From: Bacteroidales bacterium
GTDB lineage: Bacteria > Bacteroidota > Bacteroidia > Bacteroidales > FEN-979
NCBI GenBank assembly: GCA_023229525.1
Contig: JALNZC010000068.1
Coordinates: 1-13,688, forward strand
DNA: 13,688 nt
Direction: 5' to 3'
The position numbers and the translations under genes were made by a program. This document shows positions 6,540-13,688 of this stretch, piece after piece (the stretch's first letter is position 1; every line of letters starts with the position of its first letter). The notes under the pieces were generated by a model. That model had not been told where the DNA came from, searched no databases, and saw only the letters and a list, made by a program, of their open reading frames with translations.

Positions 6540-6799
6540 TTATTGTCTGAGTATTTTTTTCGTTTCAGTCCCGGGCAGGAAATTGATCCTCTGCCCGGCA
6601 AACAGCGTTGCGTTTCCTCTGGTCTGGACGATAAATGAGTTGCTATTTCCCCCACGGTGATGGTTTGACTGGCATTGAAACCATTAGATTCACCATTAGT
6701 TACTGCTAAATTATTTAATGTTAACTGAGCAGTTAATACCGGTATTACTGTAAAATTTAGAATCTGTGTTTTAAAAGTAGGAAGGGACTTTTTTGTGAA
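6540..6799 (-). pseudogene. Decayed fragment of a secreted surface protein (beta-repeat domain)
   Basis: On the minus strand the translation reads LAVTNGESNGFNASQTITV, then after a one-base shift in the G run at 6649-6653 it continues GNSNSFIVQTRGNATLFAGQ and RINFLPG. This matches the domain at residues 905-975 of the T9SS cargo protein in this window (SNCFDATQTITVAG, FTVKNDGNVNLIAGQNILVYPG). Reading past LPG into another frame gives GGIKHYF, resembling GGYLHGY, so a second frameshift is likely. There is no start codon, signal peptide or sorting domain. A single homopolymer sequencing error could explain the first shift but not the truncation. Confidence 0.6.
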
Positions 6800-6818
6800 C
6801 TAACTGCAGAAGAGGAAT

Positions 6819-6952
6819 TTATTTTTTACCGGTAGGTCCTGAAACCCTGTCGACCCAAACCGACTGAGCTGTGATGGGTGATACATTCAAAATACAATTT
6901 GCAAAATTTGAGCCTGCTCCGAAAAGTCTGCGAACAAGGTTTGCAGCCAATC
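6819..6952 (-). pseudogene. Short orphan coding fragment, possibly from a choice-of-anchor surface protein
   Basis: The open frame encodes NLVRRLFGAGSNFANCILNV and ends SVWVDRVSGPTGKK-stop. The LV..LFGAG...N start resembles the beginning of choice-of-anchor L domains of Bacteroidota surface proteins, but the match is short. It has no start of its own and its upstream end abuts the inverted-repeat element at 6953-7083. It is probably part of the same decayed locus as 6540-6799. Confidence 0.35.
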
Positions 6953-7083
6953 TACCCACCCCCAACCCCTCCCTTGAAAAGGGAGGGGAAAAGCGCCACC
7001 ATACCCAATAACAAGATATACAGTATTTTGCCGGAGCAGGGATGCTCCCCTCCCTGTGGGCAGGGAGGGGCTGGGGGTGGGTA
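6953..7083. repeat. 131-bp inverted-repeat element (MITE-like) with nested hairpins
   Basis: The ends are 22-bp inverted repeats (6953-6974 and 7062-7083) beginning TACCCACCCCCA, matching at 21 of 22 positions. Each arm is also a hairpin by itself: CCCCTCCCTT with AAGGGAGGGG on the left and CCCCTCCCTG with CAGGGAGGGG on the right. The 60-odd bp between the arms encode nothing convincing. ORFs through it on both strands (PPFSREG-type peptides) are artefacts of the repeat. The high-GC arms stand out from the AT-rich surroundings. Confidence 0.8.
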
Positions 7084-7156
7084 AATTTACCATAAGCTAC
7101 TTTTCGGAGTGGCCTCAAATTTAAAATCTGAAATCGTAAATCCGAAATCGTAAAGG

Positions 7157-7855
7157 TCAATTGTCACTTGCCATTTTTACCAGCATTTCAACAACCTTTT
7201 GCACTCCGGTGGTGGCTTTATCCCTGATGATCTCCAGGTTCTTGACATAATATTCAGGAGTGGCTTTGGGATCTACCAGAAATTTCGGGACATGATCCGG
7301 GACATACTGAAGCAGTCCGGCTGCAGGATAGACATTCAGGGAGGTTCCCACCACAAGAAAAATATCGGCATTCTGTACCCATGATGTGGCGGTCATGATG
7401 TTTGGAACAGGTTCTCCGAACCAGACAATATGCGGGCGAAGCTGCGACCCTTTTTCGCAAAGGTCACCAAGGTTCAGTTCCCAACCTGCGAGGTTATAAA
7501 CCAGATCCGGATCAATTGTGGAACGGACCTTCTTCAGTTCTCCGTGCAAATGCAGCACACGGGTCGAACCTGCCTTTTCGTGCAAGTCGTCAATATTCTG
7601 GGTAATGATCTCAACGTTAAAAGTATCTTCCAGCTTTGCCAGGAGGGTATGTGCTTTGTTTGGTTCAACTTCATAAAGCTGTTTGCGGCGAATGTTGTAA
7701 AAATCAAGGACTAGTTTAGGATCCCGTTCCCAGGCATCCGGGGTTGCTACATCCTCGATCCTGTAATTGTTCCACAGGCCGTCAGCATCACGGAAAGTTT
7801 TGATCCCGCTTTCTTGGCTGATACCCGCACCGGTGAGGACTACAAGCTTTTTCAT
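7157..7855 (-). CDS. SIR2-family NAD-dependent protein deacylase (class III sirtuin type)
   Basis: A cytosolic enzyme that removes acyl groups from lysines using NAD+. Signatures in the 232-residue protein are GAGIS (9-13), TQNIDDLH (85-92), the catalytic His in HLHGEL (H104), RPHIVWFGE (140-148) and GTSLNVYPAAG (170-180). Y53 and R56 in DFYNIRRKQL form the YxxR pair that, in SIRT5 and bacterial CobB, favours succinyl/malonyl groups. The zinc-binding loop between H104 and P141 contains only one Cys (C133), so the usual four-cysteine zinc site is absent. The ATG at 7855 gives the usual N-terminus; a TATCTTCG sequence (7869-7876, minus strand), one mismatch from TAnnTTTG, lies just upstream. 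The gene is flanked by repeat blocks on both sides. Confidence 0.93.
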   Translation of the reverse strand: MKKLVVLTGAGISQESGIKTFRDADGLWNNYRIEDVATPDAWERDPKLVLDFYNIRRKQLYEVEPNKAHTLLAKLEDTFNVEIITQNIDDLHEKAGSTRVLHLHGELKKVRSTIDPDLVYNLAGWELNLGDLCEKGSQLRPHIVWFGEPVPNIMTATSWVQNADIFLVVGTSLNVYPAAGLLQYVPDHVPKFLVDPKATPEYYVKNLEIIRDKATTGVQKVVEMLVKMASDN

Positions 7856-7887
7856 GGAAATATCTGAGCGAAGATAGGATTAAAATA

Positions 7888-7942
7888 GATACAGGATGCA
7901 GGATACAGGATACAGGATGCAGGATGCAGGATGCAGGATAAC
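7888..7942. repeat. Heptamer repeat array (GGATACA/GGATGCA)
   Basis: About seven near-perfect heptamers lie between the sirtuin gene and the small membrane-protein gene. This is the same unit as at 1-65, 6405-6492 and 13458-13499. Confidence 0.88.
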
Positions 7943-7979
7943 AAATTACAGATCGCCGTTGATAATCTTTAATTGATCA

Positions 7980-8387
7980 TTAAAGAAGCCCTGCGTTTTT
8001 TAGGATTTCCGAAAGTTTAGGTTGGGTTTTCGCAAAATCCACCAGGACTGCGACGATTCTCTGATCCTCTTTCTTTAATGGTGCCAGAGATAATTTGCGA
8101 TCCCAGAAGGCAAATCCGAACACGCTGATCATCATCGCGGTGAATATTCCGACGATGGCCCAGAGAAAGTTGAAGAGTTGGTCGAAACGCTTGTCCATGG
8201 CCTCAAAACGTTGATCGACCGCCTGAAACCGGGTGGTCATTTCTGTTTTTACAGATTCGACCTTCTGTTCCGTCCGAATGATCCTGTCACGGTCATCCAA
8301 TGTAAAAGGAATCTCTTTCAACTCAGCTTTGATGAGCAACGGTAGAAGGACCAGAATAACACCGATGATTCTTTGAATTCTTTTCAT
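7980..8387 (-). CDS. Hypothetical membrane-anchored coiled-coil protein
   Basis: The 135-residue protein has an N-terminal hydrophobic signal or anchor (residues 5-20), an extracytoplasmic helical stretch (30-70) with the repeated TTRFQAVDQRFEAMDKRFDQL pattern typical of coiled coils, a strong membrane helix (72-95), and a basic/cytoplasmic tail (97-135). The layout resembles short XhlA/DUF1640-like coiled-coil plus membrane proteins, but no family can be named. Start ATG at 8387, behind GAAAG and a promoter box at 8431-8438. A small AT-rich stem-loop (CTTTAAT, 5-nt loop, ATTAAAG; 7967-7985) spans the stop codon but lacks a GC stem, so it is a weak terminator candidate. Confidence 0.72.
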   Translation of the reverse strand: MKRIQRIIGVILVLLPLLIKAELKEIPFTLDDRDRIIRTEQKVESVKTEMTTRFQAVDQRFEAMDKRFDQLFNFLWAIVGIFTAMMISVFGFAFWDRKLSLAPLKKEDQRIVAVLVDFAKTQPKLSEILKNAGLL

Positions 8388-8430
8388 TTCTTTCAGGATT
8401 AAGTTTTACTTCTTAATCCATAATAAAGTG

Positions 8431-8438
8431 CAAAGGTA
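8431..8438 (-). promoter_or_regulatory. -7 promoter box of the coiled-coil membrane protein gene
   Basis: On the minus strand TACCTTTG matches TAnnTTTG exactly and continues into GCA, a common extension in Bacteroidota promoters. Transcription would start near 8425, leaving a leader of about 38 nt. No good -33 box is spaced correctly. The box lies inside overlapping inverted repeats (GCAAAG/CTTTGC and AAAGTG/CACTTT, about 8425-8449), which could be an operator. Confidence 0.55.
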
Positions 8439-8481
8439 ATACACTTTGCGGGTAAAGATTTTAACTTTTGTGATAGCCCGG

Positions 8482-8889
8482 TTACGTCGCACTCAATCCT
8501 GGAGGCACCGGCCCGAGAAATCGGTAGCCAGGGTGAAGCTGTTGTCTCTGCCCACAGTCTCGAGGGTGTGGTAGAGGCTCCGTGCCCATATCCGTTGCAC
8601 TGTTATAATCATCAGTGGAATTCCATTTATATCCGGTTGCCCATGTTACCTCGTACCAGTTCCAGACAATCTGGCCGGAAGAAGGGATATGAGTTCCAGG
8701 AGTCGGTGCTGCCGGCGTTACCGGCAACGTGCTCTGGTTCAGGATGGCCACACTACTGTAGTCGCCACAATCATTATATGCCCAAATATAACGGGTATAG
8801 ACAGAATCACAGGTTAGACCTTCCTCTGTATAGGTAGTGTTTTGACCAACATCCGTGGCCGATCCGAAATTGATGGATAAATTTTTCAT
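8482..8889 (-). pseudogene. Fragment of a repeat-domain (fibronectin III-like) surface protein
   Basis: The frame encodes the second half of one Bacteroidota surface repeat (SATDVGQNTTYTEEGLTCDS, YTRYIWAYNDCG) and the first half of another (VWNWYEVTWATGYKWNSTDD, SATDMGT). In long T9SS proteins these repeats follow each other without interruption. Here the first repeat lacks its N-terminal half, there is no signal peptide, and homology stops after SATDMGT, where the rest of the second repeat is replaced by unrelated PLPHPRDCGQ sequence, suggesting a frameshift or truncation near 8568. It lies 22 nt after the stop of the C1A-type gene on the same strand, so it could be transcribed with it, but a functional product is unlikely. 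Confidence 0.6.
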
Positions 8890-8911
8890 CGAATGACCGA
8901 TAAATTAATTA

Positions 8912-11900
8912 TTAATTCTTAATTATTTTAATGATCTCTGAACGGCTGCCCGATCGCACATGTACAATATATATTCCCCCAGGTTGCCCCAATAACGAAA
9001 ATTGCCGTTTGCTTCCCCCGTTCATCGTTTGCTGAAGGATGGGTTTCCCGTTCATGTTATAAATGGCGATATAAGCCATTGATGAAGTATTGGTTTGATT
9101 CAATTCGAGAGTGATGAAATCCGAAGTAGGATTCGGATAGATTCTGAACAATTGATTTGTAAATATTTTTGACTCAGCAGGGGTTACACGGTTAATCTCT
9201 TCCGGATTTGTCACAAGGCTGGTTTTCAGGCTCCCGCAGTATTGGCCCGTAGTTGTAATATAACCGTGCAAATAACCACCTGACTGAACGGAAGCGCCAG
9301 GATAGACAAGAATATTCTGACCTGCAATCAGATTGACATTTCCGTCGTTTTTAACAGTGAAGGTTGAGCCGCTTCCGGCAACAGTGATGGTCTGTGTGGC
9401 ATCAAAGCAATTTGATTGATTGGCAGCAGTGGTTATGTCCAGCAAGTTATTGACCGGTTGAACAACCGGTGTCATGTACATTCGGAACCAGGGTAGAGAA
9501 CTTAAAATATTTCCGCCCGACGTATTGCACCCCGAAGAGCTTTCGCCATCAAACTGATCATGAAAAACGCCTCCGGGACAACAATAGCTGGCAACCGATG
9601 TATGGAAGGAATAGCTATCGTTATCGAAGCAAATTTCAACCAGTAAGTTGGTTGTATCATAATAAAATGGGGTTTGTAATGTAATCATCTGCCATCCCCT
9701 TGGCCAGTCTCCTACCTGATAGTCGCCGGAATAAACAGTTGTCATACCATCTGTAACCCAATTGGTCAGAGAAGTTTGGGTAGTATTCTTCAACTTAACC
9801 TGGAAATTATGCATAACCTGAGGTGAAGGTGTTATATTTGTGTGAAAACCGATTTTGGTGATCAACCCTGGATACCCGCCAGCCCATAAAATTTCATCTT
9901 GGCGATATATAAACTGAGTTCTTGAATCCATATTACCGGTGCTGTATGGATAGGTTACCTGACCTCCGAACCACCCAATAACCAAATAGCCAGGCAACGG
10001 AGGGCCACAAGTATTAATCTGAACAAGATCCAGCAAGCAATCCGCTGCATTATCATTTGCGGCCTTAAAGAGGAAAGCAATATATACGGAAGATTGTCCA
10101 ACAGCTCCGGGTGGAAGATTTACGGTTTTGTACTTCCAATCATCTATTACATTATACCTTAAAAATGAAGCGGCTGTATTCCATGTTATTCCATCCGTTG
10201 ACCATTGAACTTCAACCCCGTCGGATGCCCAGGAAGAGAGAGAACTTTCGAACCAGGCAAAATCAACTGAAATATTTGATAAACCGATAGTCGAGATGGG
10301 AATGGTCCTTTTAAGCCGGATTATTTCATTCTGGCCTGCAAAGCAGGATGCGAATTTTACAAAATAATTGCTGTCAAAAGCATTGGTAACATGAGGACAG
10401 GTTTCATTCAGGCTGACGAAACTAATTAAGGGGTTTCCAGAAGGATTAAAAACATTCTCTATCGCCCATCCCGATGGAATATCCCCCCATCGCTCGAAAC
10501 TTTCTCTGATAAGAGACCTCTGGCCTATCATTACAGTCCGGGAATCAGAGGGAATCGATTCAGCCGAACCGTAAACGGCTGTGACCGTATAGGTATGCGC
10601 ACAATATGGCACGTTATAATCTTCATAATATTGACTAAGGGGAGGTAATGGCGAGGGATTAAGTAAAACATTGTCTCTGTATACATTAAATCCAGTAAGA
10701 CCGGTGGCATCAGAGGGTGGATAATAGTACAAATTAACATGCTGTAAGGGCGGAAAATAAACATGGGCATCCATTAGAAAGGGTGGTTCCATAGATTTGT
10801 ATGCATAGGCCTTGATACACAAATCAAGCATATATGGAGTTCCTTGTCCGACGGCATCCCAGGTAATTCCATCCCCACTCATCCAGCATTTTCCGGTTTG
10901 GATCGTAGCATTTGTAGAATAGTTCGGAGACACCATTTCTGAAGGGATTGGATTATTGCAACCTGGTGTGGTATATTTCACCTTGATATAATAATCATTT
11001 CCGGGTACCAGGTTCAATGGTTGTATAGGAAAAGAATAATAGCCAGGAAAAATACATTCCTGGTCGGAAATAGAGCGGAGTAAAGATGAGAGGGTGGTGC
11101 CGTCAAAATTGTCATAAACTTCGATGTCTACCATGGAAGATCCGGCAACTACCCAAGTGCCGATTTTTGAAAGACCATAATCGTTTGCGGCTACAAATTT
11201 TATCAGACCATACGCCTCGGGGCTTTCATATCCCCAGCTTTGAACCCATCCCAGGTCATCATAAAAGTAAAGAGTTGAATTTGCGTGGTATGGAATTCTG
11301 TTGTAATATGGGAAACAAGCATTTTCCGAAAGAACCCGGGTATCATTATAGGAAATGTAAAAGTAGCCGTTTTCTCCCCAGGCAGATCCAAAGGAGTTTT
11401 TCGCGATCCAGGCTCCGGCGCCACCTGCAGTCACTTTCAGGTCATCCCAACCTACCAGGGTTACAGCATGATTAGTTAAACCGGTTCCCTCGTAATAATA
11501 GGTAAAATCGGAGGAATTATAGGCGGAATTAGTCCAATAGAGGGTACTGTATACTGCCATTTGATTGTATAATTGTTGTTTGATCGTTTGTACATCATCT
11601 GGCAGAAACCAGATATTAGAAACATAGGCCAATGGGGTCAATCCTGTCAAACACGATTGAGCGGACGGAACATAGGGATCTGAAATTTCGGAAACCGGAC
11701 CTGAGCGACGCGAAAGATAGGAGGTTGCCATTTTTATATTGCCTCCTGAACATGCCCCGCGGGTAAAACCGTGGCAGTTTTTCAGGTTATTTTCTGATAG
11801 GCTGGTATCACTAAAACCCTGTTTTTTCCATTCAAACTCAAGCGCTGCCATAGTTGCAAAGGTCCAACCGGAGTTACAATTACCCTGATCTTTAACGGAA

Positions 11901-12163
11901 GTCATCCAACCCGTTGCACGTAAATCGAAGAAAGACGGCAACACCAAGGGATTGGTGTTGTTGGTCGGAAAATAGGGTTTTACCAATTGGGGAATCAGCC
12001 AGGAGTCGTCAGTGGTTTCATTGGAAGGTTGTGCCTCTGATTCCTGAAGATGTTTTTGATATTCAAGGAATTCAGGATTAACCGGGGCTTGCCGTGGTAC
12101 ATTTTGTCCCTTAGTTGTTGAAGCAACAAGGAAAAACAACAGATAAAGTGTTAACTTTTTCAT
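8912..12163 (-). CDS. Secreted papain-like (C1A) T9SS cargo protein lacking the catalytic cysteine
   Basis: Order of parts in 1083 residues: signal peptide (1-19); propeptide-like stretch; papain-fold domain (about 77-275); lectin-like domain found with C1 peptidases (about 295-400); fibronectin III-like domain (about 458-546); two beta-sandwich domains (about 550-720 and 725-900); the beta-repeat domain at 905-975; and a T9SS type A sorting domain (1006-1083, IYPNPTSDFITLEL ... GGIYIVHVRSG). Q93, H232 (NHAVTLVGWDD) and N256 (AKNSFGSAWGENGYF) of the papain active site are present, but the motif DQGxCGSCWAF reads DQGNCNSGWTF, with Gly (codon GGT, 11867-11869) at residue 99 instead of Cys. The ORF is otherwise intact. 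A 4-codon ATG-TGA mini-ORF overlaps the start, and an inverted repeat TTAAAGG/CCTTTAA (12174-12189) lies in the leader. Confidence 0.88.
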   Translation of the reverse strand: MKKLTLYLLFFLVASTTKGQNVPRQAPVNPEFLEYQKHLQESEAQPSNETTDDSWLIPQLVKPYFPTNNTNPLVLPSFFDLRATGWMTSVKDQGNCNSGWTFATMAALEFEWKKQGFSDTSLSENNLKNCHGFTRGACSGGNIKMATSYLSRRSGPVSEISDPYVPSAQSCLTGLTPLAYVSNIWFLPDDVQTIKQQLYNQMAVYSTLYWTNSAYNSSDFTYYYEGTGLTNHAVTLVGWDDLKVTAGGAGAWIAKNSFGSAWGENGYFYISYNDTRVLSENACFPYYNRIPYHANSTLYFYDDLGWVQSWGYESPEAYGLIKFVAANDYGLSKIGTWVVAGSSMVDIEVYDNFDGTTLSSLLRSISDQECIFPGYYSFPIQPLNLVPGNDYYIKVKYTTPGCNNPIPSEMVSPNYSTNATIQTGKCWMSGDGITWDAVGQGTPYMLDLCIKAYAYKSMEPPFLMDAHVYFPPLQHVNLYYYPPSDATGLTGFNVYRDNVLLNPSPLPPLSQYYEDYNVPYCAHTYTVTAVYGSAESIPSDSRTVMIGQRSLIRESFERWGDIPSGWAIENVFNPSGNPLISFVSLNETCPHVTNAFDSNYFVKFASCFAGQNEIIRLKRTIPISTIGLSNISVDFAWFESSLSSWASDGVEVQWSTDGITWNTAASFLRYNVIDDWKYKTVNLPPGAVGQSSVYIAFLFKAANDNAADCLLDLVQINTCGPPLPGYLVIGWFGGQVTYPYSTGNMDSRTQFIYRQDEILWAGGYPGLITKIGFHTNITPSPQVMHNFQVKLKNTTQTSLTNWVTDGMTTVYSGDYQVGDWPRGWQMITLQTPFYYDTTNLLVEICFDNDSYSFHTSVASYCCPGGVFHDQFDGESSSGCNTSGGNILSSLPWFRMYMTPVVQPVNNLLDITTAANQSNCFDATQTITVAGSGSTFTVKNDGNVNLIAGQNILVYPGASVQSGGYLHGYITTTGQYCGSLKTSLVTNPEEINRVTPAESKIFTNQLFRIYPNPTSDFITLELNQTNTSSMAYIAIYNMNGKPILQQTMNGGSKRQFSLLGQPGGIYIVHVRSGSRSEIIKIIKN

Positions 12164-12253
12164 ATTATTTTCATTAAAGGTTCCTTTAAAAAATTACCAA
12201 ATGAAGATTATTATCTTAAAAATGATCTTAATCGATAGGATATCCACTTAACA

Positions 12254-12539
12254 TTAATTTGAATGCGCTCTGACATATTTGCCTTCGCCGAGCTTTATTC
12301 TATATTCTTCCAATTTACCAAATTCTTTAGGGTGCAGATACTTCCCTTTGTCTTTTAGGTTTCTACTCTCACCCTCCTGGGTATTTCTGCTCGAATTGGT
12401 ATAGGCATCAAAATCGATGATAGTAAGAATGGTAAAGTGGGTATTCTACTATTAAAATTGTCAGTATTAATCCCCACCCGGGTAAACAAATTCAGTCCTG
12501 ATAACAATAAGCAGGCAAAAAAATAAATATCGTTTTCAT
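12254..12539 (-). pseudogene. Remnant of a small secreted-protein gene
   Basis: Two disconnected reading pieces lie in the 597-bp gap between the C1A-type gene and the MFS remnant. At 12539 an ATG opens MKTIFIF, and after a one-base shift in the T run it continues ACLLLSGLNLFTRVGINTDN, which resembles the signal peptide and VGINTD start of Bacteroidota secreted proteins. Further on, 12254-12445 is open in another frame without a start codon (63 codons, ending KYLHPKEFGKLEEYRIKLGE and KYVRAHSN). I do not recognise that tail. At least two frame changes would be needed to join them, so this is a decayed gene at best. The remainder, 12540-12760, shows no gene, only short AT-rich inverted repeats such as GGAAAA/TTTTCC at 12666-12680. 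Confidence 0.35.
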
Positions 12540-12760
12540 AGTCAAATGGATTGATTGTGAATTAATTAACTAATTGAATGTTATGGGATTAATATAACAT
12601 CAACCATCTGATAATAAAGCGCTTATCAAATATACATCAAGATTATAGAAATTGTTCTACTGGTGGGAAAATATTTTTCCGGGATAATCGTGGTAACGGA
12701 GCAATGAACTGATCGAAACACAACAATACCTTGCCTATTCTAACTAATCCAAATATCTTG

Positions 12761-13196
12761 TCATTCGTTCTTCGACACAAGGAACTGGTTATACAGCAAT
12801 AAACGGATGATGGTCAGCGCCCCGATCATGCTGAAAGTCAGCCATAATAGCAAGGGATAGTTCAGCATTTCGATAAAAAGCACATAAAGCCAGGCGCCAA
12901 GGATTCCTCCAACACCAATGCCGATTACGCCGTACAGGAACGAATAACCCTGATATAGCGCCTTTTTATCATCGGGAGCAATGAGCCCGATATAGGTAAT
13001 GAATTTCGGATGGGCGGTCATCTCGCCAAGAGTAAAAATGAACATGGATGCCATAAAGATCCAACCATTCGGGGAAATGGCCAGCATACCCATCCCCATA
13101 GATTCAAGGGCAATACCGATAATCATAGTCGGAGACGGCCGTCCAGAAATTCTTCGGAAATGAAGCAAGATCAGGTTTGGAAGTCAACGAAGACAT
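12761..13196 (-). pseudogene. Internally deleted MFS/POT-type transporter
   Basis: The ATG at 13196 opens MSSLTSKPDLASFPKNFW, the N-terminus typical of Bacteroidota MFS/POT-like transporters, which continue into the first membrane helix. Here, after about 18 codons, the sequence jumps near 13140 into the last third of such a transporter in a different frame (GRPSPTMIIGIALESMGMGM, FTLGEMTAHPKF, DDKKALYQGYSFLYGVIG). It then runs with four or five membrane segments to the stop at 12761. Roughly two thirds of a 400-plus residue protein is missing, so no working transporter can be made. The ATG at 13168, in the C-terminal frame, reads through the N-terminal coding DNA out of frame and is not a real start. 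13200-13370 holds no gene; a small palindrome TGAACT/AGTTCA lies at 13289-13302. Confidence 0.78.
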
Positions 13197-13377
13197 AAAT
13201 GCAGATTTGATGAATCCCTGCGAAAGTACCGAAAAAACATTTAATTTTGACCCTTCTTGAGATGGTGTAAATTTATCAAGAATTTAATTGAACTTCAGTT
13301 CATTAGATTAATTTACCTTCTCTCGCTTTCTGGTATCATGATTGATTTTGGAAAATGAATAAAATTATTGCCAGCCT

Positions 13378-13435
13378 TGGAACAATAGAACAATAGAACA
13401 ATAGAACAATAGAACAATTGAACAATTGAACAACG
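13378..13435. repeat. Octamer array GAACAATA/GAACAATT
   Basis: About four copies of GAACAATA are followed by two of GAACAATT, just before the heptamer array. It is a different sequence from the CTTCAAAT octamer elsewhere in the window. ORFs through it translate to IVLLFYCS repeats and are artefacts. Confidence 0.9.
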
Positions 13436-13457
13436 AATTATGAATGAAGAAATAACC

Positions 13458-13688
13458 AGGATACAGGATACAGGATACAGGATACAGGATACAGGATACA
13501 GCATCCAACATCCAACATCCAGCATCCAGCATCCAGCATCCAACATCCAACATCCAGCATCCAGTATCCAGCATCCAGTATCCAGTATCCATCATCCAAC
13601 ATCCAGCATCCAGCATCCAACATCCAGCATCCAACATCCTGCATCCTGCATCCTGCATCCTGCATCCTGCATCCAGTATCCACCATCC
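13458..13688. repeat. Heptamer array with internal change of orientation
   Basis: Six exact copies of AGGATAC (13458-13499) are followed from 13501 to the window end by about 27 units of GCATCCA, ACATCCA, GTATCCA and GCATCCT. These are the reverse complement of the GGATGC type. The array is thus two head-to-head halves, and it is cut by the end of the window. Long ORFs here (MLDAGCW-type) are repeat artefacts. Confidence 0.9.

Noticed and set aside
6878..7160. Proline/glycine-rich ORFs on both strands (PPFSREG, LPAHREG)
   Set aside because: They arise from the arms of the 131-bp inverted-repeat element.
12666..12680. Rho-independent terminator (GGAAAA/TTTTCC)
   Set aside because: AT-rich stem with a 3-nt loop and no T tract outside the stem, about 80 bp from the nearest stop, which belongs to a pseudogene.
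13313..13688. Overlapping minus-strand ORFs encoding MLDAGCW-type and IVLLFYCS-type repeats
   Set aside because: They are translations of heptamer and octamer DNA repeats, which happen to lack stops in several frames; no start signals or domains.

Overview
The window looks like chromosomal DNA from a member of Bacteroidota, most likely an uncultured Bacteroidales/Marinilabiliales-type organism. The signs are a type IX secretion (T9SS) C-terminal sorting domain on a large secreted protein, promoters of the Bacteroidota type (TAnnTTTG with an upstream TTG), surface-protein domains typical of that phylum, and dispersed arrays of short tandem repeats (heptamers such as GGATACA, octamers such as CTTCAAAT). 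No rRNA, tRNA, CRISPR or phage structural genes were seen.

Layout, left to right. (1) 1-172: a composite short-repeat block directly in front of coxB. (2) 173-1955: coxB, a cytochrome c oxidase subunit II fused to a c-type cytochrome domain, followed 13 nt later by ctaB (heme O synthase), both on the + strand. (3) About 2013-2769: a REP-associated/IS200-like Y1 transposase on the minus strand. Its 3' end and right-end hairpin are tandemly repeated in an 85-bp array of about four units. (4) 2838-4024: an AI-2E-family membrane protein behind a clear Bacteroidota promoter. (5) 4027-4165: a second composite repeat block, then a tightly packed + strand cluster: YtxH-like protein, holin-III-like membrane protein, a small coiled protein, and a radical SAM/SPASM protein. 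The radical SAM gene carries about 350 bp of tandem octamer repeats in frame between its two domains. (6) 6393-7156: heptamer repeats, decayed fragments of secreted surface proteins, and a 131-bp inverted-repeat element. (7) 7157-8387, minus strand: a SIR2-family deacylase without the usual zinc cysteines, and a small membrane/coiled-coil protein behind its own promoter box. (8) 8482-12163, minus strand: a fragment of a repeat-domain surface protein downstream of an 1083-residue papain-like (C1A) T9SS cargo protein whose catalytic cysteine position reads glycine. (9) 12164-13196: a decayed small-gene remnant and an internally deleted MFS transporter pseudogene. (10) 13376-13688: octamer and heptamer arrays that change orientation.

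The functional core is modest: respiration (coxB-ctaB), envelope genes, a radical SAM maturase-like enzyme, a sirtuin and a secreted protein. The main interest is the genome plasticity. There are several classes of short repeat blocks, with conserved modules shared between sites. One of the same repeat classes has entered a coding sequence, where the octamer is open in all three forward frames, and a gain or loss of one unit would shift the downstream SPASM domain out of frame. The right half also holds several pseudogenes and a probable pseudo-protease.
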